From: Anaspis maculata
Taxonomy: Eukaryota; Arthropoda; Insecta; Coleoptera; Scraptiidae
DNA length: 64,000 nucleotides
Assembly (NCBI GenBank): GCA_949128115.1
Contig: OX421968.1
Span: 3,596,001-3,660,000 of the forward strand
Direction of reading: 5' to 3'
In this document: piece by piece, positions 23,301 through 31,574 of the stretch
Layout: every line of letters starts with the position of its first letter
Position numbering within the stretch: the stretch's first letter is position 1
Made by a program: the position numbers and the translations under genes
Notes under the pieces: generated by a model
What the model was told of the DNA's origin: nothing
Seen by the model: only the letters and a program-made list of their open reading frames with translations
The model's database searches: none

Positions 23301-25609
23301 AATTTTCTTGAAAGGAAAGTATTTCAGTCGTAAATTTGTAGGAGAAAAAAGCTTGCGCTAGCGGTGGTTGAAGTGAAAAAAAACCATTCACTTATTTCAG
23401 TTCCACGAATCCATGCTAAAACTTTGAATTGCGTGTTTGGAGAATAATTATAGAACTAAAAGAGTCGTAGAGGCGTAGCTAAAATCTATTCTATCTGTAA
23501 AACTTCCAAAGTTTCTTCAATTTCTTGATTCAAAACTTTGAAATACAAAAATGGTACTTGCAACAACTTGAAAAAACGTGAGTGCGTGACCATAGTCACC
23601 CTCGGAAGAAGTGAAACTTCTATAGATATGAATCAATCAGCAAACAACGTTCGAAGAGGTGTTCTCTTCGTACTCCCGCTCCGCTACCTCACGGTTTGTA
23701 TCATCTTGTTTTTCTTATTATCAATCTTATTATTATTATTATTATTAGTCACTCAAAGGGCAGAGTACTTTCGACATGATTTTTTCACGATTAGACTTCT
23801 TTTATTTCTTTTCTCGCTGCGCTCGGCGCTTAAACTCCCATTCTCCGTCACATGAAATCTCACTCATACCCCTAATACAATAAATATCTATTTTCATCAA
23901 TAATATTCTCCACAAATAATTATGCGAATGTGACATCGTGACGGATTTTCTTACTGTACGATTTTCCCGGTTATATTACAGCACGGTGGAACCTGTGTTC
24001 TGGCAGGCACAGCATGGCAATCTAATAATCTCCACAAAGTATAAGAATGTCGTTTGGAAAACTCGATCCGGTATTGATTTTAATTGAAAAAATATAAAAT
24101 ACATAGGTATTTTGGTATTTACATAGGTTAAATTGAAATATTGACAGAATTGATATGAGTATTTCCAGTTATGTGCTCGCCACCGTACTTATATTTAGAA
24201 TGTCACATTTAATTGAGATGAAATCAAACCATTCAAAAAATAACAAAGAATAATGTCAAAAATCAATTTCCAAACATAAAAACTTGATTATCAAACCAGT
24301 ATGATATCATCGCTATACAATCAGCTGACATCTAGAACATTAAGCAACTGTTTCAGCCTCAATTGTCGAAAATTCTTTTTCCCCTCTGGGCTTTAATCAT
24401 CCACCCCTGCTTTTCTGCTTAATAAAGAATCCTTCGAAATTCAACTTAATTATTATATTACCGCCCCTATGACTTGCCGCCTGCCGTACTCGCCTGCGCG
24501 CCGGAACGCACTGCACGCCTGTTAGGCCCGGCCCTGAATATACCTCCCTATCCCTATAATAAATCACATCCGCTCGAATCTATTCAAGCCAAGTCGAGAG
24601 CCATTCTTGTCGAGACAACAGTACGACAACACGAAGAGCAGTCCAGTGTCGGCGATTAGTAAAAAATAGAACCGAACGCGGCGAACGCTGCAACAGCTTA
24701 TTCTTTCATTTCCTGGGACAACGCTGGTCACCCCAAGGTCAGACAAGACCACGTTACAGCACATCGTTACAGGCGTTCGTTACAACCGCTGATGCTATGA
24801 AGCAATTTCACTCCCATGTGTGGTTCTGCGTTAGTGGTGTGTTGTGATCTAGGCGCGAGAATAGAAGTTTCACTTCAAAAAAAAAACTAGGAGAGTGTTT
24901 TACAAGGAACTAGAAAGCATTCTAAAGTCCCCCCAATTGTGAAAAAAATTTCGATTGCAGCGCCGACCGGGGGGCGCCTCCCGCGTTTAATTCTGACCCC
25001 CTTGATTTCTCTGACCCCATCTCGCCCCTCCCCCCCCTTTACCCCGAAATGCTAGCGTATCGCCACTGATTGCCACCACCTCTTCTTCCTGATTTTTTTT
25101 ATATTGTTGATTATCTCTTGAAGCGTTTGCAAGTGTGATCATCAGCAACTCGATAGGAGTCCACGTCGGCACCATTGTGAACGTGACCGTGAACAAATCG
25201 AATCCAGAAGCAGATGAAGAAAACAAGAAACATGTGATAACGCCAGGAATCAAGGCATTACTGACATCGGAAAAACCTGTCACCACAGAGAACATAGCGT
25301 TGATTTCTCGTCACATGAGGAGTGAAGAATGGAAGAACACTGCTAGAATTCTAAATTATTCCGATGGCCAAATCAGTCAATTCTACGAAAATCATTCACG
25401 ATCAGGGATCGAAGAAGTAAATAATAACACCAAAATGTTGACATGACAGAGAAAAATCATTATCATAATTTCAGGTCATTTACCAATTTCTGCTTGATTG
25501 GATTCAAAATGAAGCAGACGGTGCTACTGTCGGCAAGCTTTCCAGTGCTCTTTGGGAAACAAGACAGCAGGAAGTAGTGACCATGTGGTACAATAAATTT
25601 TCTCAATAA
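17352..25609 (+). CDS. imd: Immune deficiency (IMD) adaptor protein
   Basis: Three exons, 17352-17559, 25124-25416 and 25475-25609, join in phase (636 nt, 211 aa). Introns are 7,564 and 58 bp, both GT..AG. Exon 1 is polar. Residues 14-21 read LTTD-AIPS: in Drosophila IMD the caspase DREDD cleaves after an Asp and exposes an Ala-led IAP-binding motif that recruits DIAP2, and D17|A18-I-P-S fits that arrangement. Exon 2 opens with a RHIM-like core, IGVHVGTIVNVTV (residues about 80-92), matching the [IV]-x-[VIL]-G pattern of the cryptic RHIM that drives amyloid signalling. Residues about 122-208 form a death domain, with EEWKNTARIL, VIYQFLLDWI, ATVGKLSSALWE and the final helix. The protein is shorter than Drosophila IMD (273 aa). 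IMD links PGRP receptors to FADD-DREDD and to NF-kB Relish. A LINE lies antisense in intron 1. RIP-kinase origin is excluded because there is no kinase domain. Confidence 0.88.
17788..21627 (-). CDS. LINE ORF2: endonuclease, reverse transcriptase and RNase H
   Basis: An open frame of 1,279 codons. The apurinic-endonuclease-like domain spans residues about 28-250 (LQWNINGL, E61 in CVQETNF, LGDINSYN, GSDHFGI). The reverse transcriptase spans about 480-770, with SYRPISLT, FDLEKAYD, GTPQGAVLS and the catalytic YADD at residues 697-700. RNase H spans about 990-1130 (YTDAS with D996, NAELYAIL, CTDSLSAI, SHVGIQGNEIAD). A cysteine/histidine motif near the C-terminus reads CEVCGVQVDVKHLLLDC. It overlaps the end of ORF1 by 62 nt if started at 21627. 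A second in-frame ATG (21555) lies 11 nt past the ORF1 stop, immediately before the conserved endonuclease start (MATSFILQW), so it may be the true start by reinitiation. Function is target-primed reverse transcription of the element RNA. Confidence 0.93.
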   Translation of the reverse strand: MERKRRRKVSRTVHSPPARFRFRLMATSFILQWNINGLYNNITDLNITIRENSPELICVQETNFKDNKHHQIKGYTAFYKNRIEVARASGGVATYIKNNYSSREIPLTTNLEAVAVTVEYNTKTITVCNLYIPPNRVFDLQELRDLARQLPSPRIILGDINSYNIIWGSEHSDRKGLIFEKFIDLENLVVMNDGRKTRFNSYNGNYSAIDITLCDPTLAPDLAWEIDEDLHGSDHFGIYLRDTKAGQPTITRRPKWKLDKANWELFAGIVDNKINIIPKSPQNPVEAINNFSDILTEAAEWAIGKTTPSIKQRRVPWWNSECEQIIKEKKKAYNKWKHQISLDNLLEFKRLRAKARFILRRSKKESWEKYVSSMDSNTPSSEVWKKIKSIKGINTQYNIPVINLNGRSIKTPEDVAENLATHYETQSSNLNYDHTFLTTKISQEINPILPQRDTENKLNLTFKYIELENALAASKNSSPGPDNIPFIFLCRISNEAKLCLLNLLNDLWITHQFPKIWSTAIIIPICKPNKPTSAMDSYRPISLTCTMSKLMERMTNNRLTWYLERNNLLTAEQSGFRKERSTADNLVVLQSEILESFASKQYVLSVFFDLEKAYDMTWRYNIVNKIQNWGIEGNMLHFIINFLSNRTFRVFANGVFSQEKSLENGTPQGAVLSVSLFLVAINDAISKLTPPIKSLLYADDLVIYVKGKNLQTMKSLMQRAVNSLVKQTSSIGYKFSTTKTKCILFSKKPSLNAPQLYLYGNKIAETESIKFLGMLLDKKLTWAQHLNHLKKDCQQGLGLLKTIANHTWGADSTTLIRVYKSVVRSKIDYGSFIYNSASKSLLKMINSIASTSLRICCGAFRTSPVNSLHSITGEPPLPYRRKLLALTYAARVSTNIQNPAHRCTFSDRFSKTYEKMKSNAKPFYEQINTILREQNISFPISTPRPKLHHPPWNFQPPETVLELTKHPKSEITPSVIQGSFRSISAKFDNSLVIYTDASKSESGVGCAVIVTNQPKSFKLPKDTSVYNAELYAILQAFISAANITGVPEAEGDPSASRTPANAPPSTVYHTIMVCTDSLSAIHAITQIYPANYVVQNIQEKITNFRNHGKRVVLFWVPSHVGIQGNEIADREAVNAATSPGSTQERQMVLDDIKKYMKTLVLDEWKHQWTLQNSKLREIKNTTEAWIPTALQKRAQVAVTRLRIGHTNITHSFIIAKTDPPMCEVCGVQVDVKHLLLDCKKYEIFRTFPENDIQSVLANGEEREDTLVTYLKNTQLLELV
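21566..22858 (-). CDS. LINE ORF1: gag-like nucleic-acid-binding protein
   Basis: An open frame of 430 aa, just upstream of ORF2. A single CCHC zinc knuckle, CFNCKENGHKAASC (C-x2-C-x4-H-x4-C), lies near residue 210. The region before it contains a degenerate RRM-like fold typical of LINE ORF1 proteins (RIIFSNVCFSLPNSLL, GYMGDDYSHVLSF). The C-terminal half is low-complexity, rich in P, K, T and Q. The protein would package the LINE RNA. The start is set by the first ATG of the frame (MSSSQQNPSNGTPNLSYAN). Confidence 0.9.
   Translation of the reverse strand: MSSSQQNPSNGTPNLSYANITKSVSQPKRDQAIVMDILENENLRLPDYIFPIGNIIGPKNILAASRISKNRICIFLSSVKLVDELVENHKTIPINGERIPIRRLKSQARRIIFSNVCFSLPNSLLEAGIKTMGFKPVSSITTLRAGYMGDDYSHVLSFRRQMYVQPDENIELPSSILVEQDEETFRIFLTYDELSCFNCKENGHKAASCPKTNRTSEEMDTLESTTTTANILEETEALEAYDNNDTPLTPIEPGNPKKRIAESPSPTIEPPDNATVFPMPKQAIQLKKNPKKPKTQKTEQKPTLNQTNVEKGDKLNKTASQENLQPLDELLKPAKSVIDNSTKKFPLNYDEIVTFFENTQGSTDPLSIAKEYTEDIEGLLDMLKFVHSHLTNRGMKSRCTRLKNKIYRQFYGEKAASESESDCSQSSSTF
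23262..25123. other. Rest of imd intron 1, right of the LINE
   Basis: No host exon is supported; phase analysis joins exon 1 directly to 25124. It contains an (ATT)n tract at 23720-23748. At 25050-25068 a sequence complementary to CAGTGGCGATACGCTAG resembles 17579-17595 (CGGTGGCGACGCTAG) in reverse orientation at the left end of the intron, perhaps termini of an older element. No transposase is recognised. Confidence 0.5.
23720..23748. repeat. (TTA)n microsatellite
   Basis: A run of TTA units, slightly interrupted at its left end, in imd intron 1. Confidence 0.8.
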
Positions 25610-25740
25610 CTTGAACAGAATTTTACACATTGAATTAAATGTGTTCTCAACAAGCTGTGACAACCTGCATTTTAGCCCTACCCGGCCACTGCTATCATCT
25701 TGTAAAACTAGAATATACAATGTGATATAATTTGTATACA

Positions 25741-25742
25741 AC

Positions 25743-25775
<33 letters not shown>
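25741..25775. repeat. (AAT)n microsatellite
   Basis: About eleven AAT units roughly 130 bp downstream of the imd stop codon, probably in the 3' UTR. A candidate AATAAA lies at about 25806. Confidence 0.9.
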
Positions 25776-25776
<1 letters not shown>

Positions 25777-26314
25777 CAATAACTGTGATGTCAGGTGGAA
25801 ATATGAAATAAATTGATGTTTCAAATGTGAAAATTCAGCTCGCAGCAGCGCAGCATGGCGGCAAAACTTTTTTAAATTTTCTCCATCTGATCAAAATATC
25901 ACCAACAATATTGGGGCCCTAACATTGGGCCCAACACAGGCAATAAACGAATAACGTATCTGCATTCGGGGCCTATCTCTCATAGTTATTATGTTTGTTT
26001 TGTTAATAGACGTTTCCAATTGGCGAGTAACATTACCGATGGTGGCGCTGCTGATGCGCTTCGCATGTGAACAAACATGTCGGATAGGGCACGGATTGTT
26101 GGCCGCGCGCTCAAAAATCTTATCAGTAGTAAGCGGTTTTTAATGTCCTCCAGACGTGAAACGTGGTTAATTAGTACCTATTGCGGTGGAACTCGAAAAT
26201 GGCAGAAGCGAATTGAGTGTTATGAATGTTTTCAATCACTGGATGGCCTTAAGCCTTAACGGATTCTCGATCTATCGTGATGGGATACTGATGGGATAGG
26301 AAATTCTGAAGTCA

Positions 26315-26590
26315 CAATTTCTTGTGTTGTGTGGTCGAAAGCGAACCGAATCAAGCTTCAGTTCAAACATGGACATATTTGGATTGTGTTTACAAACAAG
26401 CGCATTGTATGAATCTCCTCACGAGGCAACTGAGATTGTAATTAAAAGAAATAGTAGTAGCAGTTCCTGCGAGAGTTCCTGTGAAATTGGAACGTTTAAA
26501 TGCACTTGCAAAGCAGACCAGTCCGGGACATGCAAACATATCGCAGCTGTGCTTCTTCGATGCAGCCATTTAAAGCTCCTATTTTCAGCG
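26315..26590 (+). pseudogene. Fragment of a SWIM-zinc-finger protein, probably TE-derived
   Basis: The frame beginning at 26324 contains FKCTCKADQSGTCKHIAAVL (residues about 65-84), which matches the SWIM pattern CxCx(n)CxH followed by a hydrophobic helix. SWIM fingers of this kind occur in MULE-type transposases and in insect proteins with a YqaJ-like recombinase domain. Upstream codons in other frames (26077-26259) look like broken parts of the same protein. There is no complete gene, and the frame is not continued by good splice sites. Function cannot be assigned. Confidence 0.45.
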
Positions 26591-27249
26591 ACACTTCTCA
26601 GGCTTTTCTCGTAGTCATATTTTTCACAGTGCCAAGTTTGTTTGTCATATTGACTACCCAACTTGCGTCTTTCGCTTTCGACGGGAAACGGTGAAAATGT
26701 AACTCTCCTTTTTTCCGGTTTCCACAGCGCGACTCGCACTCGTAAACGCAACAAATTCTCCGCCACTTTTTGTCACTATGACAAAATTACAAATCTTACC
26801 ACCTCCCATTCTGATGCCACTTTTGCTTGCCAGTCGTCGTACACGTGCCACTCTTATTTAAAAATGCAATGCTTTTGCAACCGACGACACCTAGTATATT
26901 CAAGATAATGAAACGTGCGTGGCTCACGTACTTTGTTGGAAAAAATCAACGCCGCGTTAATAGGCCATTCACAATGATGTTAATGTTAACGTAATGTTAT
27001 CGGCAATGGTAATGTTAGCATTCAAAGCAACGAGTTTCAAATGATGACGTTCACAATCATGTTAGTGGCAATGGTAATGTTAGAACTTCTGTAAGGCAGC
27101 AGTCACACTGGAGCCACCACCACCCACTACCACCCACCACCACCCACTACCACCAAGCAAAATAATCCGCCCTGGTCTCACTGAGCCACCGTCCATCGTC
27201 CACCGGTAACCACCGTGTCCCCCTCCTGAATTTGACATAATCTTGTTTT

Positions 27250-27386
27250 ATATAATTCGTACTACAATTCTGTAGCGAAAGTTGCCTAAAAACCACGATT
27301 TTAGGCAACATTCGCTACATCAGTGTACTGCGGAATGTATTTCATACTCCCAGGGACTTTTCTCACACGATTCAAGAATAGCGGCC
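27250..27386 (+). repeat. Palindromic repeat A, copy 1 (left-truncated)
   Basis: It shares the hairpin GTAGCGAAAGTTGCC / GGCAACATTCGCTAC and the right terminus TCAAGAATAGCGGCC with the copies at 44307-44485, 44859-45041, 45466-45593 and 46953-47080. The left terminus is missing. Confidence 0.7.
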
Positions 27387-27397
27387 CAGCTCATGTC

Positions 27398-27772
27398 ATG
27401 ACAATATTGACAAGTTCTCTGATTGCAATGATTTCGTCTGATGACTCAGATATCGACGAAGTTGTAGCTTTATACTACATTTCGAAAAAAATCCGTAAAA
27501 AACGCCGGAACATATGGGTGCGTCAAATGTCTCTCGACAGAGAACAACTAAAAGAATTTCATCAATTAGTGCCGCAGCTTGTTGATGAAGAACAATTTTA
27601 CAGTTATTACCGTATGAACAAGAAATGTAACAATTTGTTAGTGACAAAAGTGAAACCTTTGTTCTCTTCGGGACATACACATTGTATGTTGTATGTATGC
27701 ACAAAATGTTTGTTCTGCATGCGCATCAAGATGCGCATTGTTAACCACCGACCACTGACCACCACTTTGTAA
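27398..27772 (+). pseudogene. Harbinger-like transposase N-terminal fragment
   Basis: The frame includes KKRRNIWVRQMSLDREQLKE and then FHQLVPQLVDEEQFYSYYRM. This is the usual N-terminal pattern of PIF/Harbinger (HARBI1-type) transposases: basic stretch, aromatic-W-V, EFH-L-V, E-x-F-x-Y-x-RM. The catalytic DDE part is absent, so this is a deletion derivative. Its position inside TIRs with a TAA duplication agrees with the assignment. Confidence 0.6.
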
Positions 27773-28139
27773 ATTTCAAACACATGGCCACCGGTGGTCA
27801 CTGGGCGGTGGTAAGAGGTGGCTGCAGTGTGACCACCATCATTACATTGCGTGCGTTTGATTTTTGGTTGATGGTAGTGGGTGGTGGTGGGTGGCTCAGT
27901 GTGACTGCTGCCTAATGAAAACTTAAGACGATGTTAACACCACCCTTCCTAATATCCACCAATAAGAACACTGAAAAATAATTACCAACAGCGAATTTGA
28001 GGACACTAGGTTGGTAGCACTTTCGAAAAATTGATCGACGTCCTTCATTTAACCATGAAAATAACGTAATGTTAGGAGCAAAGAATGTTTTGAATCTTGA
28101 CATCATTCCTTAACATCCACCAATAGGAACCTTGGAATT

Positions 28140-28700
28140 TCAAAAATTCAAATTCAGCGCTTTCCTGCACCTGCGCTGTGGGTTGTGAGCTGCAGTTGAA
28201 TGTGATTGACAACTGCCTGCGAGTTCAACACTTCCGCCTTGTACGAACACTTGGTGCACTCGAACCATTCGATTCGGTCGGTCGCAAAGTGCTTTGACAC
28301 TGTCTGCGGTTCCAAGTTTCTTTTGTATTTTGTCTGAATGGGCACTCGAGGCACCGAAAAGAATTGAAGTAGGCTGCCACAATTTCGAACTTGTCCAAAT
28401 CGATGTATCGTCCGAAGATTGTGTCGTTTCAAATAATCCTTGTGCAATGTGCATGGTGCATGGTCTTATAAACCATGAACACTTATGAACACTCTGTACA
28501 TCCGTGCGTCTTGGCTCCATTCATCAACAAAATGGTATTTTGAATGCCATTCTTTGTGTATCTGATACCACATTTGGTGCAAATCAAAGCTTTCGTACGA
28601 GCTTTCGCACAATTTTCCAAATGTCTGACTAACTTTGTCAAGTTTTGTCGAAAAACATTTGTACGAGTAGTGTTCTTACCCTGAATAGAAACCAATGCAC
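28140..28700 (-). pseudogene. Broken zinc-finger-like coding fragments
   Basis: Minus-strand frames contain CxxC pairs with downstream histidines, for example ALICTKCGIRYTKNG and FECTKCSYKAEVLNSQAVVN, like decayed C2H2 fingers. The pieces lie in different frames with stops between them and have no start or splice framework. They sit inside the outer element of 26963-29263, so either the transposon captured a gene fragment or this is its own decayed protein. No function is claimed. Confidence 0.35.
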
Positions 28701-29263
28701 TATGTTTGTTTCGAGTGTTCGTATACTCACTCTAACAGCGGAGGTATTTTTATAGATATTATTCGCGTTCGAATATTCGAACACCCCAGCACACAACAGT
28801 GAGCACCCATACCGATATCCAGTCGTCCAACAACATTTATTTTGAGCCCTAACGCTCGTTGCTTTTGCGTCGGTCAGTTTTATTTATTTCTCTTGATGTT
28901 GTGAGGTTATATTAAACGTCAATATTGAATCAAAAATATCAAACTGTCAACAGTGACAACATCGATATTTTACAGACCATGCACCTTCTAATTTTGGTGT
29001 AGTTTGTGTGTGGTGTGGTTATGAAAGTATATAAAATAATTAAAATAGGTGATGGGATTTAGGTCTAACCACTAGAAGGTGGTATAACCATGGATTTGAT
29101 ATTTGTGATTTGGAGATATTTTTCCAGTTTGGTTGGCACCAGTAATGAAATCGCATGCGCACTTTCAAGACTTATTCTGTTAACATCATTGTGAACATGC
29201 TCCTGCTAACATTACCATTACCATTACGTTACGTTAACATTAACATCATTGTGCACGAGCTAT

Positions 29264-30039
29264 AAGTCAGATGGAATCAATTGAAGTCACCAAACACCGC
29301 AACGCTCATAAGAGCCCACACAAATCTGCGGTTGTTACGTGCACAAACGTCGTTTACACGTTGGCCGTCAGATGGCGTATTCGATCTTGAAACTCGCCAA
29401 TAGGCTATTTCGTTTGGGCAGGTGTGCATGTTAATGGTGGCTTTTGTGACCTTGTCCTGTTGAATGCGTGGAAAAGGAGGAGGAGGAGACCGAAAAAGTG
29501 AACTTCGACGCCATTACTGACCAATTTGCATCCGTCAAAGCTAGAAAAATACGGGTGTAGTTTTTGTTACCTTTAATCTTATTATTTTTGGAATTATTAA
29601 TAATTGCTGTTGTGTTATCACAATATTTAGGCCAAACATTATTATGGTGTCTTATAGACGATCATCGACTTTTTCATCTGATCCATGTATAGCTTTATCA
29701 GGGGGACCCAATTTGTCGTTGGCCCACCTGAATTCTGCTGCGCATTTCCCAAGGACTCATAATTCAGGGGCGCAATTTTCATGTGTTGTCCTAGACGCAG
29801 TTTACGTGCGCTCATGGGTATGCGCGTAAATGATTTCTTGTATGAGGAAGGTGGCAGTGTTGCCATATTTATCATCTTCTAGTACTTCAACGGATTTTCT
29901 CGTCATCCGGATGATCTGGAGGACCTCCTCGAACCTCGAACATACCTCTGCTCTTCACATTGAGCATCAAATGGTGCAGCTTTTTTAGCTGCAGAGTTCT
30001 GATTGCAACTGACGCCTGTCTATGCTGTCAATGACAATA
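29264..30039. other. Intergenic, nothing recognised
   Basis: A minus-strand frame at 29642-29875 has no recognisable domain. Near 29390-29400 ACTCGCCAATAGG is inverted relative to ATTGGCGAG near 26022, possibly old termini of a still larger insertion. Confidence 0.4.
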
Positions 30040-30345
30040 GGTCGCGGGAACATAACCGTCACCCTGGCACCCGCTATGGCAACGTTGCAGGCACGCCGGC
30101 ACTACGAAGCCGAAAACGAAGCGCCTCTTGCCTGCTTCTTGCCCGCGTTTGCGCATTGGGGGATGCCAAGGTAGCGCAGTAGAGATTCGCTCGTTTTTAC
30201 TCATTGCTCAGCCAAATCTTGAGTTCAGCGCATTAATTTTTTTAATACAGCGACAATTCTTCGATAATTCAAATACAATTCTTGTATTTATTACAACCAA
30301 AGAAAACTATATTACCAACTACTAGTGAAGATAACATCATACCAT
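30040..30345 (+). mobile_element. Second copy of the GGTCGCGGGAAC MITE, right end lost
   Basis: It starts AATAGGTCGCGGGAACATAA and follows the 15503-15869 copy for about 300 bp with moderate divergence and one deletion of about 15 bp (after GGCAACGTTGCAG). It ends in CATACCATATACCCATC, which is then tandemly repeated once, and never reaches the right terminus. Confidence 0.7.
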
Positions 30346-30539
30346 ATACCCATCTTTACCCCATACCATATACCCATCATTTTTGACCAACATGTGACCA
30401 ATGAGAGCTCGGCAGCTAAAAAAGCTGCGGCATTTTATTCTCAATGTAAGGCTCTACCATAAACGAGCGCACCTAAAATGCCCTAAATGGAAAGTGCCCG
30501 TTCAGAATAAAATTGTAGTCTAGGAAAAACATTAAAAAT

Positions 30540-31110
30540 ATAGACCTCATATAGGTGGTTCCCTTTGCTCGCAGCTCGTGCGCAGGTCTTTATGCATACA
30601 AGCTCACTGGTTCAATGGGAAACTATAGGCAAAACGGATTGTAGAGGGCGACGTGTTCCATGCACCCATATTGACACTCTTGACAGTTATCGTACATAAC
30701 CTCAAAAAATGTACGGAAAGTGGAAAGTACTAATGCTCAAAGAAGAGTTAAGGGTTGAGGCGGAGAGGAGAGAGAAAAAAAAAGAGCTGATGCAAAGGTG
30801 CAGCCTGGTCTGGTAAATAACACGTCACTACCATTTTTTTACCGCGATTTTTCGCTTGTCGGCTTTTCTACTTTTCTCTGCTTTTTAACTCACGAAGTGA
30901 CGCAAACCGCTGGTTATATGCCGAGTGCTGACAAATGAAAATTTAATAAGAACTACAAAGTTGAGGTTATGAGGGTATGTACGCTTAAAATGACACTAAT
31001 GATAGCGGTGCATGGAACACGGGCGCCAGTACTTCAGGCGTTTGTCACTATAGTTCCCCATTGGCTGTTTAATCAGGAGCGCTTTATCGATCGGGCTGGT
31101 TTCCCTAGTC
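30540..31110 (+). repeat. Dispersed repeat R, long copy
   Basis: The left block (30550-30625, CTCGCAGCTCGTGCGCAGGT) and right block (about 31063-31105, ATTGGCTGTTTAA ... TTATCGATCGGGCTGG) are found again directly joined at 51850-51960. The ~430 bp between them here are absent there. No coding potential is seen in the insert. Confidence 0.55.
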
Positions 31111-31574
31111 GAAGCTTTCGCTTTGACACCCGGACACCCGGTACATAATTTGACTGTCACCTGTCACACTGACGTGGCTGTCACTCGTGTAGTGTCACTT
31201 TGAGTTTATCGGCGCCTAACCTCAAAAACAGAAGTTCAGATCTCAGTTTGGAAACGCAACAGAAGTTTTCAACCGTCGAATGGTTTCAGCAAGCTTCAGG
31301 ATCTCGTCCGGGAAGTGTCGCGTGATCACATTTCAACGATCATCTCGATCATACACTTTTGAAAAATCACGGCTCATCAATAATGTACCCTCCTGAACAC
31401 GAAGGGTTGGGTTTGGGTAGAAAGCTGATTTCCGTCGAAATCTTTGGGAAATGACTGCAAGTCGATTCCACCAATACCTGACAAAGGTATTGTATTGTTG
31501 TGCGAAATTGTGTGGCTCAACTTGCGCAGGATGTAGGTACAAGTTTATTGTTATTTTTTTTGTAGTTGAATAAT

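Larger units (their letters stand above)
27095..27912. mobile_element. PIF/Harbinger-type element, 818 bp, TAA target duplication
   Basis: The terminal inverted repeats are GGCAGCAGTCACACTG at 27095 and its complement ending at 27912. A 3-bp direct repeat TAA lies at 27092-27094 and 27913-27915. Three-base TWA/TTA/TAA duplications are typical of PIF/Harbinger. Inside is a piece of Harbinger-like transposase (27398-27775) and an inserted copy of the small palindromic repeat A (27250-27386). It is non-autonomous and nested in the element at 26963-29263. Confidence 0.75.
26963..29263. mobile_element. 2.3-kb DNA transposon remnant with long terminal inverted repeats
   Basis: The termini are inverted: TTCACAATGATGTTAATGTT near 26968 and AACATTAACATCATTGTG near 29237-29254, with further inverted blocks inside (GCAATGGTAATGTTAG near 27002 and CTAACATTACCATTACC near 29207). 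The interior carries an inserted Harbinger-like MITE (27095-27912) and zinc-finger-like pseudogene frames. No transposase assignable to the outer element is seen. Confidence 0.6.

Noticed and set aside
25135..25446. A separate 103-aa gene starting at a GTG
   Set aside because: It is imd exon 2 with intron sequence at its end; the true exon starts at 25124 and ends at 25416.
28800..29400. A possible insect gene start near 28,870-29,110
   Set aside because: No open frame with a recognisable domain and no supported splice chain; the area is the end of a TE.
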